A stretch of 64,000 nucleotides of DNA from Cyclobacterium sp. 1_MG-2023 (GTDB taxonomy: Bacteria; Bacteroidota; Bacteroidia; Cytophagales; Cyclobacteriaceae), in contig NZ_JAUOPC010000003.1 of assembly GCF_030546805.1 (NCBI RefSeq), positions 466,763-530,762 on the forward strand, read 5' to 3'. Positions 16,046 through 25,054 of the stretch are shown here, one piece after another. The notes below the pieces were generated by a model. That model searched no databases, had not been told where the DNA came from, and was given only the letters and a program-made list of their open reading frames with translations. The stretch's first letter is position 1. Each line of letters starts with the position of its first letter. A program made the position numbers and the translations under genes.

Positions 16046-17455
16046 ATGCAAGACCGAACTATAACTGACATTGGAAAATTAGAATTCCTGAGAAATAAAG
16101 ACTTAAAGCCTTATGAGCTTTTCACACAGGAACCATATCCTAATAAAGTGTGTAAGATGCTATTGATTGAATTTCAGCAGAAGGAAGAAAAAATATTTTT
16201 TAAAGGTATTGATGTACAAAATGTGAATGAGCAAAACTATTCCAAGTATGCTTACCGAAAAGGTTCAGCTCGTGGAGGTGATATTACCTTCACAACAAAA
16301 TTTGGTGATTTAGATAAAAAATTAAACACACTTATAAATACTCAGTTTCCTAATTTAATTGAACTATCAGAAAAGGAAGAACCAGAGAAGGTGTACTTTT
16401 TCAAAGACTGGATGAATTCGTTTATTGAGAATTACGATCGACTCAAAGATGAATTACAAATAACATATGACAATCAAGAGAAAAAAGATAAGCTCAATAG
16501 CGCATTTACTTTAACCATGGATATTGATGGTGAAAGAAGACTGCTGTCCGATTTTAAATCTGTTCAGCAACTAATTTCCCAAAATGGAATAGAAGGAAAT
16601 TACAAAAAATATGGAGTAACTTCTAAAGGTGAAAATTCCGAATGTAGCGTATGTCATAAACCTAAACCGGAAATTTATGGTTTTGGCTCCCCCTTTAAAT
16701 ATAGTACAGTAGATAAAACGGGAACAGTTAGTGGGTTCTTTAACCAGAAGAATAACTGGAAAAATTACCCAATTTGTGAAAATTGTGCTATTGGAATGGA
16801 ATTAGGTAAAAATTACATTACAAAATACCTCACAAGGTATTTTTTTGGAAAAAGTTTTTATTTAATTCCAAAAGCTGTTTTTCCAAATGACACCGAAGCT
16901 CTGAGTGATGCTTTGAGCCTATTTAGTGAAGTTGATTATCAAATAAAAAATAGTGAATTTATTTCCTCCTCTGAGGATTTTTTAATGGAAAGAATTGGTG
17001 AAATCAACAACAATGTATTTACATTAAATCTTCTTTTTTTTGAAGAAAATCCTACCACAAAAGCGATTAAAATAAAGATGATGCTCGAAGAAATTCCTCC
17101 CTCGCGGTTTAGAAAATTATTTATAGAAGTTCCTAAAATAATAAATAGGAATCCACTTTTTAAGGATATCGATTACCACTACAAGAAAAAACAGAAACAA
17201 GATTTGCGATTTAGTTTTAGATTAATCAAACAATTTTTTGAGGATAACTTTTATGAAATGACCTATAAGATATTTATGGGTAGAAAAATAAATGAAAAGG
17301 AGCTAAATAAACGATTTATGAAAGTTATCCGTGCAAATTATATTAAAAAGGTAAATAATGAGGGTTTTGTGGAAAATGGGGATTTATTGATTGCTAAGTG
17401 CTTTCTACTTCAAAGCTATTTTGCTGAACTCAATTTAATCAATTATGAAAACTAA
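16046..17455 (+). CDS. cas8b: Type I-B Cascade large subunit Cas8b (Csh1/TM1802-like), without its small-subunit domain
   Basis: 469 residues. A four-cysteine zinc site is visible: CSVC at about residue 200 and CENC at about residue 245, as in the Csh1/TM1802 Cas8b families. Cas8b recognises the PAM and is the large subunit of the I-B Cascade complex. The length is short for Csh1 (usually about 550-650), and the missing C-terminal helical domain is encoded by the next gene, starting 11 nt downstream in another frame. It opens the cas operon; an AT-rich region with a TATATTTG box (about 16031) precedes it. No damage is seen inside. Confidence 0.85.
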   Translation: MQDRTITDIGKLEFLRNKDLKPYELFTQEPYPNKVCKMLLIEFQQKEEKIFFKGIDVQNVNEQNYSKYAYRKGSARGGDITFTTKFGDLDKKLNTLINTQFPNLIELSEKEEPEKVYFFKDWMNSFIENYDRLKDELQITYDNQEKKDKLNSAFTLTMDIDGERRLLSDFKSVQQLISQNGIEGNYKKYGVTSKGENSECSVCHKPKPEIYGFGSPFKYSTVDKTGTVSGFFNQKNNWKNYPICENCAIGMELGKNYITKYLTRYFFGKSFYLIPKAVFPNDTEALSDALSLFSEVDYQIKNSEFISSSEDFLMERIGEINNNVFTLNLLFFEENPTTKAIKIKMMLEEIPPSRFRKLFIEVPKIINRNPLFKDIDYHYKKKQKQDLRFSFRLIKQFFEDNFYEMTYKIFMGRKINEKELNKRFMKVIRANYIKKVNNEGFVENGDLLIAKCFLLQSYFAELNLINYEN

Positions 17456-17466
17456 ATATTAGAACT

Positions 17467-17886
17467 ATGGTAACCGAAGAAGAAAAAGAAGAAATCAGTA
17501 AAAAAGTTTCCTTTGAGTTTGAAAAACTAAAAAGTTTTATTTCAGAAAACGAGGACTTTGTAAAACGAGATGCATCTTCCGGTATTTTTAGCCTTGGTGT
17601 TCTTGTGCATTTGGTGTTCAGTATGCAACAGGCGAATCTAGGAAGTACACCATTTGAAAAAAAGCTTAAGGGATTGCATATTACATCGAGAGATGTTGAG
17701 CGGATTTATACAGAAGCAATAGAAAAGGTAAATCAATATTCCTATCAAAATACTTACAAGGATCTTCGCGAGTTTATTGCGGAAAAGCTAAGGACTAATA
17801 AAAAAGAAATCACAAAAATGTCTAATCAGGAAATCTCATTCAATTTTGTATGCGGACTTGAATTAGGAAGAAAATTTAAATCATAA
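17467..17886 (+). CDS. cas11b: Stand-alone Cas11-like small subunit (Cas8b C-terminal domain)
   Basis: 139 residues, helical. The order FSLGVLVHLVFSMQQ ... STPFEKKLKGLHITSRDVE ... EISFNFVCGLELGRKF matches what I know of the C-terminal domain of Csh1-type Cas8b, which in most I-B systems is fused to Cas8b and also made from an internal start as Cas11. Here it has its own ATG, 11 nt after the cas8b stop, so small and large subunits are separate genes. Two or more copies would line the belly of Cascade. The assignment is by pattern and position; a structure prediction would settle it. Confidence 0.75.
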   Translation: MVTEEEKEEISKKVSFEFEKLKSFISENEDFVKRDASSGIFSLGVLVHLVFSMQQANLGSTPFEKKLKGLHITSRDVERIYTEAIEKVNQYSYQNTYKDLREFIAEKLRTNKKEITKMSNQEISFNFVCGLELGRKFKS

Positions 17887-17908
17887 TAACCAACCAAAAA
17901 TAATTGTA

Positions 17909-18826
17909 ATGGAAGAAATTAAAAATCGTTCAGAAATCTTATTCTTATATGAAATAGAAAATGCAAATCCCAATGGAGATCCTTTAAATGAAAATCGTCC
18001 TCGATTTGATAATGAAGAAAACAAAGTTCTTGTTTCAGATGTACGTTTAAAGAGAACAATTAGGGATTATTGGTTTGAATATAAAGGATTCAATGGTTTT
18101 AGTGGCAAAGATATTTTTGTTAGAGAAACAAAGTATTCTGATGGTAAAGAGGAATTTATCTCGTCTGGTTCAAGAAGGGCAGAATTGTTTAAAGAAAGTA
18201 GTGATAAAGTGTTAGAAACTTGTATAGACGTACGTGTTTTTGGAGGTGTTTTGCCAATTAAAAAAGATACTTTTACTTATACTGGCCCAGTTCAGTTTCA
18301 AATGGGTAAATCTTTGCATCAAACAGAAATTATTACGGAACAGGGAACAGGCGCTTTTGCTTCTGGGGATAAAAAGAAACAAACTACTTTCAGGACAGAA
18401 TATAAAATTCCCTATGCACTTATTGGTTTTAATGGAATTGTGAATGAAAAATCTGCACAATACACTAAAATGACAGAGGAAGATCGGAAATTATTACTGG
18501 AAGGTATTTGGAACGGAACAAAGAATCTAATATCTCGCTCAAAATTTGGCCAAAATCCTTTACTGCTTTTTACTGTGAATTATAAGGAACCGTACTACAT
18601 AGGTGGATTAAGGCAACGTTTGAAAATCAATTCAGAAAAAAGTGATTTACAAATAAGGAATACAGAAGATTATAAAATAGATCTTACAGGTTTGCTTAAA
18701 GAAATTAAAGTGCAATCAGATAAAATTACTTCAGTAGAAGTTCAGGTTGATAGTCGATTAGAATTTTTAAATGAAGGCGAATCTTATACTTTAGAAAATA
18801 AAACATACACTGTAAATGATTTCTAA
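17909..18826 (+). CDS. cas7: Cas7 (Csh2 family) Cascade backbone
   Basis: 305 residues. The N-terminal NPNGDPLNENRPRFD and VSDVRLKRTIRDYW segments are hallmarks of the Csh2/Cas7 RRM-fold backbone of I-B complexes. Several Cas7 copies coat the crRNA spacer. It starts 22 nt after the small-subunit gene and overlaps cas5 by 11 nt, so the pair is probably translationally coupled. Length is normal. Confidence 0.93.
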   Translation: MEEIKNRSEILFLYEIENANPNGDPLNENRPRFDNEENKVLVSDVRLKRTIRDYWFEYKGFNGFSGKDIFVRETKYSDGKEEFISSGSRRAELFKESSDKVLETCIDVRVFGGVLPIKKDTFTYTGPVQFQMGKSLHQTEIITEQGTGAFASGDKKKQTTFRTEYKIPYALIGFNGIVNEKSAQYTKMTEEDRKLLLEGIWNGTKNLISRSKFGQNPLLLFTVNYKEPYYIGGLRQRLKINSEKSDLQIRNTEDYKIDLTGLLKEIKVQSDKITSVEVQVDSRLEFLNEGESYTLENKTYTVNDF

Positions 18827-19577
18827 AACGGCACTCATATTCGATATTTCCGGGGAATATGGACATTTTAGAAAATTCAATACCACAACTTCTCCTTTAA
18901 CCTATAGTATTCCAACAACTTCCGCCATTTATGGACTTTTAGGAGCAGTTTTGGGTATAGAACGAGAAGATTCTCACAATAAAATTAGAGAAAAAAAAGA
19001 GCATTTGAGAGAAGTTTTCTCCAGTAAAAATGCTTCAGTCGCAGTTAGACCACTTTCAGAAATAAAGAAAGTCAATATTGGTTTTAATCTTTTAGACACA
19101 GGCTCCTACCAATCGTTCTTTAATGTGACGAACAGAACTCAAATCGAGTATGAACTTTTAAAAGATCCAAAGTTTAGAATTTATTTGCGCTGGGAACATC
19201 AATTAAAAGATGAACTGATTGAACGCTTAAAAATTAAGCGCTATCACTTTAACCCATATTTGGGAATTAGTCAAATGACTGCCAATATAGATTTTGTAGC
19301 AGAAAGGGAATTAAGTAAAATTTCTGAAGGGGATTATGTTGAATTTAATTCCGCTATTAATTTATCAGAGATGCAAACCGAAAAAGCTCCAATTGATATT
19401 AATCTTATTAAAGAAAGGACTTTTCAGGTGGAAACTTTCCCGCTGGATATGCAAATTGACAGAACAATTAAGCGCTATGGAGAAATTCTAATAGAGATGA
19501 ATGGAAATAACCTTAGGGCAATACCTACTAAAAATTCCTTTACCATCGAAAATGAAGGAAATATTCAATTCCTATGA
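18816..19577 (+). CDS. cas5: Cas5 (Cas5h/b type)
   Basis: 253 residues beginning with the Cas5 pattern FDISGEYGHFRKFNTTTSP followed by SIPTTSAIYGLLGAVLG, the RAMP fold with its Gly-rich segment. Cas5 caps the crRNA 5' handle (here expected AUUGAAAC) next to Cas8b. The start codon lies within the cas7 3' end, and the stop overlaps the cas3 ATG (ATGA). Length is normal. Confidence 0.92.
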   Translation: MISKTALIFDISGEYGHFRKFNTTTSPLTYSIPTTSAIYGLLGAVLGIEREDSHNKIREKKEHLREVFSSKNASVAVRPLSEIKKVNIGFNLLDTGSYQSFFNVTNRTQIEYELLKDPKFRIYLRWEHQLKDELIERLKIKRYHFNPYLGISQMTANIDFVAERELSKISEGDYVEFNSAINLSEMQTEKAPIDINLIKERTFQVETFPLDMQIDRTIKRYGEILIEMNGNNLRAIPTKNSFTIENEGNIQFL

Positions 19578-21979
19578 AAACTATTGAGTCGCATCCGGGA
19601 ATTCCATTGATTAATCATCTAAAAGAAGTTGCAAAAAACTGCTTAGGAATTGCCAATGCAAATACCACAAACTTTGGTTTTGATAAAAAGGTCAAAGCCG
19701 ATTTGCTTTTCATTTGCGGCTTCTATCACGATTTAGGGAAGGCTACTTCTTATTTTCAATATTATCTACATAATCCGGATAAGCCTCATAATAGTTTAAA
19801 AAACCATGCTCTTCCTTCAGCGGTATTTGTGCTTTATGTTGCCAAGCAATACTTAAAAGAAAGCGGTCTTACTAAAGACCAACAGTTTTTGCTAAGTGTA
19901 ATTTGTTTTATTGTGGTAAGAAGACATCACGGTAATTTGGGAGACTTCAAAAATGAAATGGATATTAATCATTTTAAAGAAGATTTAGAGAAACAATATA
20001 ACTCTATAGACAAAGACGTTATTCAAAAAATCATCCAGGTAGGGAATGAAATACTTGAAACTCCTATTAACTGGGATAATTTCGTCAATTGGTTTGAAAA
20101 TAATGGATTCAGTAAAGAAACACGTTTTGAATTCATCGAATTTTATACACTCAATTTTCAGAAAAAATGGGAAATTCCTAAAAAATCCGAGGCCTATTAT
20201 CTTTTCTTATGGATGTTTGGAGCCTTATTGTTCTCAGATAAGTCCGATGTTATTTTGGCTGGAAAATTTCCAGAAATTCAAAAACTCGATTTAAACTATT
20301 TAACTGCATTCCGCAAAGATAAGGGCTTTAATAAGCCTTCGACGACTATTAATAACCTTAAAAATGATGCTTATTTTTCAGTCATAGCATCTTTAGAAAA
20401 TAAATTTGAAGCTTCCAATCATTTTTATTCCATTACGCTACCTACGGGTTTGGGGAAAACACTCACCTCTCTTGGAGCTGCTTTAAAATTAAAAGAATTA
20501 GCAAAACTAAAAGAAGGAAAAATTATTATAGCCATTCCATTTACTAGCATAATCGACCAAAATTATGAAGTTTATCGGGAGGTTTTCAATGACCCTGATA
20601 ACTCATTACTTTTAAAGCATCATCATTTAGCCGAACCCAAATATAAAGAAACCGAAGATGCTGTCCGTGATTCTGAAGAAAGTCAGTTTTTAATAGAAAC
20701 ATGGCAAAGTTCTGTTGTGGTGACAACATTTGTACAACTATTGGAATGCCTAATAACCAATAACAAAACCAAGCTACTTAAATTTTCCGCATTATCCAAT
20801 TCCGTGATAATTCTTGATGAAGTTCAACAAATCCCACATCCCCTTTGGGAAGTTATACGTCAGGCTTTTTTCTCAATTGCAGAACATCTGAATTGTTACA
20901 TTATACTCATGTCTGCAACACAGCCACTAATTTTTAAACCAGGAGAAGAAATCACTGAATTGGTAGATGATCATCAAAAATATTTTTCATTTTTCAATCG
21001 AACAAGGCTAGTTAATAAAACTAAAGAATCTATTTCATTAGATGAGTTTATTGAAATTGTAATTGGATATTGTCTGGATAATCCTAAAAAGGATGTATTA
21101 ATTATTTTGAATACAAAAAAAACCACACTGGAAACCTATCGGAATATTTATAGCAGTTTTAATAGTGAAAAAAATGAGGTTTTTTACTTAACTACTTTAA
21201 TTACTCCTTTTGAGAGGAAGAAGATTATTGATAAAATAAAGTCACAGAGTAATGGTAAACGGCAAATCATTGTAAGCACACAGCTCGTTGAAGCAGGTGT
21301 AGATATTTCCGTTAACATAGTTTTTAGGGTACTTGCTCCGTTGGATTCTATTATTCAAGCAGCTGGAAGGGCTAATAGATATGATGAAAAGGGAGAAGTA
21401 AGCGAGGTATACCTTTATAAAATTGAGGAATTGGAAAAAGTAACCGGATTTATTTATGGTTCTGATTTAATAAAAAAGACTGAAAATGTTTTAATAGGAT
21501 TTGAAACAATTGAAGAGAAGGAATACTTACAATTAATTCAGAACTATTTTGAACAAGTAAAAGATCTTTCTGTCTATTCAGAAAACAATTATCTCAAAAG
21601 CTTACTAGCTTTAAATTTTGAAGAAACTGGTGGTTTTCAACTGATTGAAGACACAAAAACAGAATCAATTTTTATTAGTTTAAATGAAAACGCAAGAAGA
21701 GTATGGAGAAAGTTTTTGGAAATTAAAGAAAATGATCTGTTAAATATATATGAGAAGAAAAAAGAATTTACTACAATAAAATCTGAATTTTATGACTACG
21801 TGATTAACATAAGCGTACCTTTCCAAGAAAATAATATTGGTCTTCCATTAGAACCAAATTACGGATTTTATTATATAGATTTAGAAGATCAACCTAAACC
21901 CATATATAATAGTAATCCTGATTTCAGCCCAAACAAAGAAGGATATGTTTTTGAAAATATTAATGTTCTAATATTTTAA
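19574..21979 (+). CDS. cas3: Cas3 nuclease-helicase with N-terminal HD domain
   Basis: 801 residues, fused HD nuclease plus superfamily 2 helicase. HD motif residues: H7/H15 region, H52-D53 in the YHDLGKA stretch, and further His around KNHALPSA. Helicase motifs: LPTGLGKT (about 291-298), DEVQ (about 415), SATQP (about 446) and QAAGRANRYD (about 594). Cas3 is recruited by Cascade and degrades target DNA while translocating 3' to 5'. All key motifs are present, so interference should be functional. It overlaps cas5 by 4 nt. Confidence 0.93.
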   Translation: MKTIESHPGIPLINHLKEVAKNCLGIANANTTNFGFDKKVKADLLFICGFYHDLGKATSYFQYYLHNPDKPHNSLKNHALPSAVFVLYVAKQYLKESGLTKDQQFLLSVICFIVVRRHHGNLGDFKNEMDINHFKEDLEKQYNSIDKDVIQKIIQVGNEILETPINWDNFVNWFENNGFSKETRFEFIEFYTLNFQKKWEIPKKSEAYYLFLWMFGALLFSDKSDVILAGKFPEIQKLDLNYLTAFRKDKGFNKPSTTINNLKNDAYFSVIASLENKFEASNHFYSITLPTGLGKTLTSLGAALKLKELAKLKEGKIIIAIPFTSIIDQNYEVYREVFNDPDNSLLLKHHHLAEPKYKETEDAVRDSEESQFLIETWQSSVVVTTFVQLLECLITNNKTKLLKFSALSNSVIILDEVQQIPHPLWEVIRQAFFSIAEHLNCYIILMSATQPLIFKPGEEITELVDDHQKYFSFFNRTRLVNKTKESISLDEFIEIVIGYCLDNPKKDVLIILNTKKTTLETYRNIYSSFNSEKNEVFYLTTLITPFERKKIIDKIKSQSNGKRQIIVSTQLVEAGVDISVNIVFRVLAPLDSIIQAAGRANRYDEKGEVSEVYLYKIEELEKVTGFIYGSDLIKKTENVLIGFETIEEKEYLQLIQNYFEQVKDLSVYSENNYLKSLLALNFEETGGFQLIEDTKTESIFISLNENARRVWRKFLEIKENDLLNIYEKKKEFTTIKSEFYDYVINISVPFQENNIGLPLEPNYGFYYIDLEDQPKPIYNSNPDFSPNKEGYVFENINVLIF

Positions 21980-22006
21980 TACCACTTTGAATTAAGAAAA
22001 GTAATT

Positions 22007-22693
22007 ATGGCAATGATCTCAACCTTTCAAAATGTATCGATATGTCGCATCCAATTCCCTGAAATCAAACTACTTAACAGGGATGCGCATAAGCTACGTG
22101 GTTATTTTGGAAATTTATTTAAAGAACATTCACCACTACTTCATAACCATTTTGCGGACGGAAGCTTGAGGTATAGGTATCCATCCGTTCAATACAAAGT
22201 CCTTGCTGGTATTCCTACGCTCATTGGTATTGGTGAAGGGGCTTCTCTATTGCCAACCCTATTCTTAGAAATCAAAGAGTTAAAATTGGATGGCATCCAA
22301 TATGCTATTAATAGTAAAAATATAAAGCATAATCAAGAGCAAATTGGATTCTCTGAAGAACTCCAAACCTATCGCTTCGAAACCTTATGGATGGCTTTAA
22401 ATCAAGATAATTATAAAATATTTATTCAGCTGGAAAATGATTTGGAGAAGAAAAAAATGCTGAACAGTATCCTTGTTGGGCATGTCCTAAGTCTGTTTAG
22501 CAACGCAGGGATAATTTTAAACGCGAACCAACGGTTAATGGCTATGACAACCTTACAAGAAAAATCAACTCAGTTTAAAGGACAAACCATGTTAGCATTT
22601 ATAGGTGAATTTGTGATTAATGCCGATATTCCAGATGGGTTGGGATTGGGAAAATCAGTTTCCAGGGGTTTCGGAACTGTGAAAAAATTATAA
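22007..22693 (+). CDS. cas6: Cas6 crRNA endoribonuclease
   Basis: 228 residues. The C-terminus ends in a Gly-rich loop of the Cas6 type (GLGLGKSVSRGFGTVKKL) and the N-terminal half has the basic, aromatic SLRYRYPSVQYKV segment. Cas6 would cut the array transcript in each repeat to leave the 8-nt AUUGAAAC handle. Sequence identity to well-known Cas6 proteins is low, so the assignment rests on the Gly-rich end and on its place between cas3 and cas1. It starts 27 nt after cas3 and is 3 nt from cas1. Confidence 0.78.
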   Translation: MAMISTFQNVSICRIQFPEIKLLNRDAHKLRGYFGNLFKEHSPLLHNHFADGSLRYRYPSVQYKVLAGIPTLIGIGEGASLLPTLFLEIKELKLDGIQYAINSKNIKHNQEQIGFSEELQTYRFETLWMALNQDNYKIFIQLENDLEKKKMLNSILVGHVLSLFSNAGIILNANQRLMAMTTLQEKSTQFKGQTMLAFIGEFVINADIPDGLGLGKSVSRGFGTVKKL

Positions 22694-22696
22694 GGC

Positions 22697-23704
22697 ATGC
22701 AAGTTTTCATTAATACTTTCGGTACATATCTCCATGTCAAAGACGATATGTTTGAGATTAAAGTAAAGGAAGATAAAACCAAGCCAGCCAAAATCAGTCA
22801 TATTGCAGCACATAAAATCACCTCTTTTATAATTTCCAAAGGGTCTGCGATTACTACGGATGCTATTGCCTTGGCACTGCGCCATAATATTGATATTGTT
22901 GTGGTAGAAAGAGATGGCCATCCAATGGGGAGGTTTTGGCATAGTAAATTGGGAAGTACTACAAAAATCCGAAAACGCCAATTACAAGTGTCCATGGATG
23001 AAGAGGGGCTAAAATTTGTTAAGGGCTGGCTCATAACCAAACTTGAGAATCAAACTGATTTTTTAAACGATCTAAAAAAGAACCGGCCAGCTCTTCAAGA
23101 AAAACTAGAACAACGGGTTTGCTCAATCCTAGAACTACGAACCAAAATAGGTAAAGTAGAGGGTGGTTCTGTAAATGCTGTTGCAGATAGTATTAGAGGA
23201 TGGGAAGGTTCGGCAGGGAGGCATTATTTTGAAGCGCTTTCGCTTTGTATACCGGCTACATTTTCTTTTAAAGGCAGGAGTTTTCGGCCTGCCAAAGATC
23301 CATTTAATGCCATGCTCAACTATGCCTACGGTATACTCTATAGCCGTGTAGAGCGAGGGTTGATGTTAGCAGGGCTTGATCCCTATGTAGGTTTTATGCA
23401 TAGGGATGATTACAATACCAAAAGTCTCGTATTTGATTGCATTGAACCCTATCGCATCTATGCTGAACGCTTTGTTTTTCGATTATTTTCAGGAAAAAAG
23501 ATTAAAAAGTCATTTTTTGATGAATTTAAGGGGGCTGTTTCATTGAATACAGAAGGTAAAGCGTTTTTTGTCAGTCCATATCTTGAATATTTAGACAGCG
23601 AAAGGATCAGATATGCCGGAAAAAACCAGACTCGAATGAATGCCTTGCAAATGGAAGCGCATAAATTTGCAAATTTGTTAATTGAAAAAAGTAATGAAAA
23701 TTAA
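22697..23704 (+). CDS. cas1: Cas1 integrase
   Basis: 335 residues. The metal-binding triad is visible: Glu in SIRGWEGSAGRHYFE (about residue 169), His in GFMHRDD (about 235) and Asp in KSLVFDCIEPYR (about 247). Cas1 with Cas2 inserts new spacers at the leader end. The start at 22697 is 3 nt after cas6 and begins MQVFINTFGTYLHV. Length and motifs are normal, so acquisition is probably active, in keeping with the very long array. Confidence 0.95.
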   Translation: MQVFINTFGTYLHVKDDMFEIKVKEDKTKPAKISHIAAHKITSFIISKGSAITTDAIALALRHNIDIVVVERDGHPMGRFWHSKLGSTTKIRKRQLQVSMDEEGLKFVKGWLITKLENQTDFLNDLKKNRPALQEKLEQRVCSILELRTKIGKVEGGSVNAVADSIRGWEGSAGRHYFEALSLCIPATFSFKGRSFRPAKDPFNAMLNYAYGILYSRVERGLMLAGLDPYVGFMHRDDYNTKSLVFDCIEPYRIYAERFVFRLFSGKKIKKSFFDEFKGAVSLNTEGKAFFVSPYLEYLDSERIRYAGKNQTRMNALQMEAHKFANLLIEKSNEN

Positions 23705-23710
23705 TCTGAT

Positions 23711-24001
23711 ATGATTGTTTGGGTACTTTATGACATAAAGAATGACAAGGTAAGAACCAAGGTCTCTAAAATCTGCAAGCATACTGGACTCTATAGGGTG
23801 CAGTATTCCTGCTTTTTAGGAACTTTAAATAAAAATGAAAAAGACAGCCTTCAGCTGGAAATTGAATCTATGCTGGATCTGGATATTGATAAAGTATATA
23901 TTTTCAATATGAGCAAAGATGAATTGAAAAGTTGTGCTATGCTAGGACAGGCATTTGATGAAAAATTGATCAGTGATGAAGTAAAATCCTTATTTTTCTA
24001 A
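23711..24001 (+). CDS. cas2: Cas2
   Basis: 96 residues with the typical N-terminal beta strand and Asp (MIVWVLYDIKNDKVRTKV) and a ferredoxin-like pattern (YRVQYSCFLGTL). Cas2 dimers bridge Cas1 dimers in the spacer-integration complex. It lies 6 nt after cas1, and its TAA stop shares one base with the ATG of cas4 (TAATG). Confidence 0.94.
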   Translation: MIVWVLYDIKNDKVRTKVSKICKHTGLYRVQYSCFLGTLNKNEKDSLQLEIESMLDLDIDKVYIFNMSKDELKSCAMLGQAFDEKLISDEVKSLFF

Positions 24002-24576
24002 TGTATAGTTTCTATCCTTCTCAAGTAATAGAGTATTTGTATTGTGCACGATTCACCTATTTTGAATATGTTTTGAGGATTCCCCAATTTGAGGATAAAT
24101 TTCATAAAGTACAGCGAGGTCGAAATGTTCATCAAGAGAAACTAGAACAAAACAAATCCTACCTAAGAAAAAAAATAGGAGCTGTTGAAAAATGGCCGGA
24201 TCAATACTTAAGTATAGAAGGATTGAGAGGGAAAGTTGATGAGGTATTGTTGTTGGAGGATGGAAGTTATGCACCACTTGATTATAAGTTTGCAGAATGG
24301 AAAGAGCGTCTTTATGATACATATCGCCAACAATTAATTTGCTATGCAGTCTTGATCGAGGACAATTTTGGAGGGGAAGTAAAAAAGGGATTTCTTGTTT
24401 ATATCAGATCGTCGAATAAGCTTATAAAAGTTGATATAAATGAAAAAGCAAAAGAAGAAATTAAAGAGAGTATGGCGGCAATGGCAGAAATTATTAGTAA
24501 AAATTTTTTTCCAAAAGCGACGAAATTCAAGCAGCGATGCTTAAATTGTACCTATAGAAACATCTGTATTCAATGA
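24001..24576 (+). CDS. cas4: Cas4 exonuclease
   Basis: 191 residues, a RecB-type nuclease with an iron-sulphur cluster. Cluster cysteines are one near residue 11 (EYLYCARFTYFEY) and three at the C-terminus (CLNCTYRNIC). Nuclease motifs include GKVDEVLLLEDG and PLDYKFAEWKE plus QLICYAVLIE. Cas4 trims prespacers and selects PAM and orientation. It is the last gene before the leader and completes a full I-B set. Confidence 0.93.
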   Translation: MYSFYPSQVIEYLYCARFTYFEYVLRIPQFEDKFHKVQRGRNVHQEKLEQNKSYLRKKIGAVEKWPDQYLSIEGLRGKVDEVLLLEDGSYAPLDYKFAEWKERLYDTYRQQLICYAVLIEDNFGGEVKKGFLVYIRSSNKLIKVDINEKAKEEIKESMAAMAEIISKNFFPKATKFKQRCLNCTYRNICIQ

Positions 24577-24765
24577 TCTGGTAACGAATTTATTTTCAAG
24601 ATGTAGAAATAGTTGTGTAGTATATTGATAAACAAATGGTTACAGATGCGGAAAATAAGGTAAAATGATGGTTATAATGTTCTTTGACATCATAAAAAAT
24701 ATAATGTATAGAGATATTAAAGCAATGTATATAATTGGTAATAAGAGGTTTAAGATGAAAATCGC
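24577..24765 (+). promoter_or_regulatory. CRISPR leader
   Basis: The 189 nt between the cas4 stop and the first repeat are AT rich and non-coding, the usual leader position. The array's repeat orientation (ATTGAAAC at each repeat 3' end) and the decayed far end place the promoter here. A TTGACA (24692) and TATAAT (24708) pair is visible but with only about 10 nt between them, so a promoter is not assigned with certainty. Confidence 0.7.
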
Positions 24766-25018
24766 CTTCAAATACCATATCCACCTCAAATAGGATTGAA
24801 ACTGGATTATGCCAAGTTCAGGTCTATTGCCTATCAGCTTCAAATACCATATCCACCTCAAATAGGATTGAAACTACCCTCGTATTGGATCCATATTAGA
24901 ACCCGCAATCTTCAAATACCATATCCACCTCAAATAGGATTGAAACATCTCGAAGTTTGGGGACCATTGGCGAACGTATTTCTTCAAATACCATATCCAC
25001 CTCAAATAGGATTGAAAC

Positions 25019-25054
25019 TATTCAAATATGCGATGAGAATTACCAAGAAGCCAA
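25019..25054 (+). repeat. Spacer 4, identical to spacer 33
   Basis: The 36-nt spacer beginning TATTCAAATATGCGATGAG is identical, with the same boundaries, to the spacer at 27135-27170. The neighbouring spacers differ at both places, so this is not a block duplication. Confidence 0.95.

Noticed and set aside
18212..18460. 82-codon antisense ORF in cas7
   Set aside because: Shadow of the cas7 gene on the other strand.
24690..24715. TTGACA and TATAAT in the leader as a sigma-70 promoter
   Set aside because: The two hexamers are only about 10 nt apart, and Bacteroidota use different consensus boxes; not enough to call a promoter.
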